From contig VZTJ01002639.1 of assembly GCA_013397795.1 (NCBI GenBank), positions 1,518,191 to 1,582,190 of the forward strand: a DNA stretch of 64,000 bases, given 5' to 3'. The notes under the pieces are model-generated. The model ran no database searches and was not told the DNA's origin. It saw only the letters and a program-made list of their open reading frames with translations. Below, in pieces: positions 62,984 through 64,000 of the stretch; positions within the stretch are counted from its first letter, which is position 1, and the number at the start of each line of letters is the position of its first letter. Both the position numbers and the translations under genes were made by a program. This stretch comes from Orthonyx spaldingii. Its lineage: Eukaryota > Chordata > Aves > Passeriformes > Orthonychidae.

Positions 62984-63543
62984 ACTCGCATACAGAGTTC
63001 AGAAGGCTCAGAGCCAGTCTGATGCAGTCACACATCTGGGGAAGGGCTGTCCAGATAGAGTAGTTTTGTTCCCAGAGTGGCTGGACTGTTCCTCCAACAC
63101 AGTGAATTAAATCTTCAAAGGAGCACCCAGTCATGTCAGTCCTCATGTAAAGAACTTGATACTGCCAGCATTCCCTTACTTCAGCAAGTAATAGGAATCT
63201 ATACCTTTCAAATAGATAGCGAGATAAGACATGCCTTTTTAATCCCCACTGTAGGAAGACTTTAATCAATAAAACCTCCAGTTTTGATCTACAGCCAGCC
63301 AGACCCTATATCAGGGTACACATTGCCTGCAAAAAAGCCATGACAAGCCTGTGTTTGAGGTTTAGTCTCATTGTTTAACTTACCAAAAGTTTAAGACAGC
63401 TTTCATTACATATTTAATACCCTGTAACAACCTGTACTCAAGGCTCAATTTCAACTTTCCAAAGATTTCTGAACAAACAAAAATATGGGTGGGGTGTTTG
63501 TTTTATCACATAGCGAAATTTTAATTTAGATTTTCTTAGCAGC

Positions 63544-64000
63544 TGTTGTGGGTTTACCCAGGAAGGGTCAGTTTTTCAAGTGACCTATGGTGCAGGAAGT
63601 AGTGCACTTTGTTTTCTGGGAAACAGAGCCAGTGACCAGCTAGTTTTGAGTATTAATGGGTATATAATCCAATTAAAAGTTGTTCCGCCTCCAGGGAAAA
63701 AAAACATATTTAAGAGAGATACACCTGAGAAAAAACCCTCTTTTCCTGTCCTGTTGCTGCCAGAGAAGCAACTCCTGTGCTTCTCTCTCTGGTAAGGCTG
63801 GGCCCTTGCCCTTTCCCCGCCCCCCCTCCCCTCCTTAGAGCGGGGAGGGGGGGGAGGTTTGGAAGGGAGTTTGCAGCAGCAGTGCAGGTGAACGTAGGGG
63901 AAGACCCGGCCTGAGATCTCCGGCTGCTGGGCAAAACATTTTAACTACAGCGGGCAGAGCCGGGCCGGCTCCCTCCAGGCCGGGTCAACTTCGCAGAGCC
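63544..64000 (+). mobile_element. Partial LTR of an ERVL-like endogenous retrovirus, cut by window end
   Basis: It begins tgttgtgggtttacccagga with the TG start of an LTR. A TATA-like catatttaag at 63705-63714 matches the one in the 51975-53045 LTR, and a GC-rich section follows as in that element. Further on lie a pyrimidine-rich stretch (63722-63740), opposed C-rich (63815-63834) and G-rich (63842-63856) tracts, and CG-bearing sequence (gccgggccggctccctccag) to the window edge. The 3' end, poly(A) signal and any internal region lie outside, so solo LTR or provirus cannot be decided. The assignment is inference from layout and the shared TATA string; overall similarity to the first LTR is limited, so it is a different subfamily or another GC-rich repeat. 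Confidence 0.6.

Larger units (their letters stand above)
58895..63543. other. Non-coding sequence with a strong short hairpin
   Basis: No gene or repeat family was recognised. It contains a perfect 15 bp inverted repeat at 61115-61149 and an A-rich tract at 62887-62983. A somewhat GC-richer patch at about 60240-60560 has small overlapping frames without domains. Confidence 0.55.

Noticed and set aside
62837..63110. Lysine/asparagine/glutamine-rich frames
   Set aside because: Translation of an A-rich tract; there is a matching F/W-rich frame on the other strand.
1..64000. CRISPR array, operon, phage, tRNA or rRNA genes
   Set aside because: No regularly spaced direct repeats with unique spacers, no gene clusters, and no tRNA T-loop or rRNA core sequences were seen. 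The repeat content shows a vertebrate genome.

Overview
The window looks like a non-coding stretch of a bird nuclear chromosome, most likely from a songbird, and I find no protein-coding gene in it. It is AT-rich and full of A/T homopolymers, with one 32-base assembly gap and one isolated N. The interspersed repeats identify it. There are many 5'-truncated CR1 LINE fragments ending in the octamer-like tail ATTCTATGATTCTATG, plus solo-type LTRs of avian endogenous retroviruses (ERVL-like). The long LTR at 51975-53045 resembles elements I associate with passerines. This is recognition from memory, not a database search.

Layout: 1-14.4 kb holds four CR1 remnants, one very short CR1-like tail and a 237 bp LTR candidate with a CCAAT box, a TATA box and AATAAA. 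14.4-31 kb has no recognised element, only AT-rich unique sequence, low-complexity tracts and a 22 bp perfect palindrome at 18075-18096. 31-46 kb contains four CR1 fragments (two per strand), the assembly gap inside a T-rich tract, and a TG/TTG low-complexity tract near 38.9 kb. 46-54 kb contains the ERVL-type LTR, the most GC-rich part of the interior. 54-64 kb contains long poly-T/poly-A runs (one beside a reverse-strand AATAAA), a CR1 tail, a 15 bp perfect hairpin at 61115-61149, and at the right edge the beginning of a second ERVL-like LTR that runs out of the window.

None of the open frames looks like a real gene. Nearly all are under 150 codons, they lack recognisable domains, and many translate homopolymers or known repeats. 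The longest (267 codons, minus strand, 51961-52764) is antisense to the LTR. The few frames with recognisable similarity are decayed CR1 ORF2 pieces. I see no tRNA, rRNA, CRISPR or operon structure. The window is best read as a gene desert or the interior of a very long intron. Some patches could be conserved regulatory DNA, but that needs cross-species alignment. I did not find a previously undescribed biological system.
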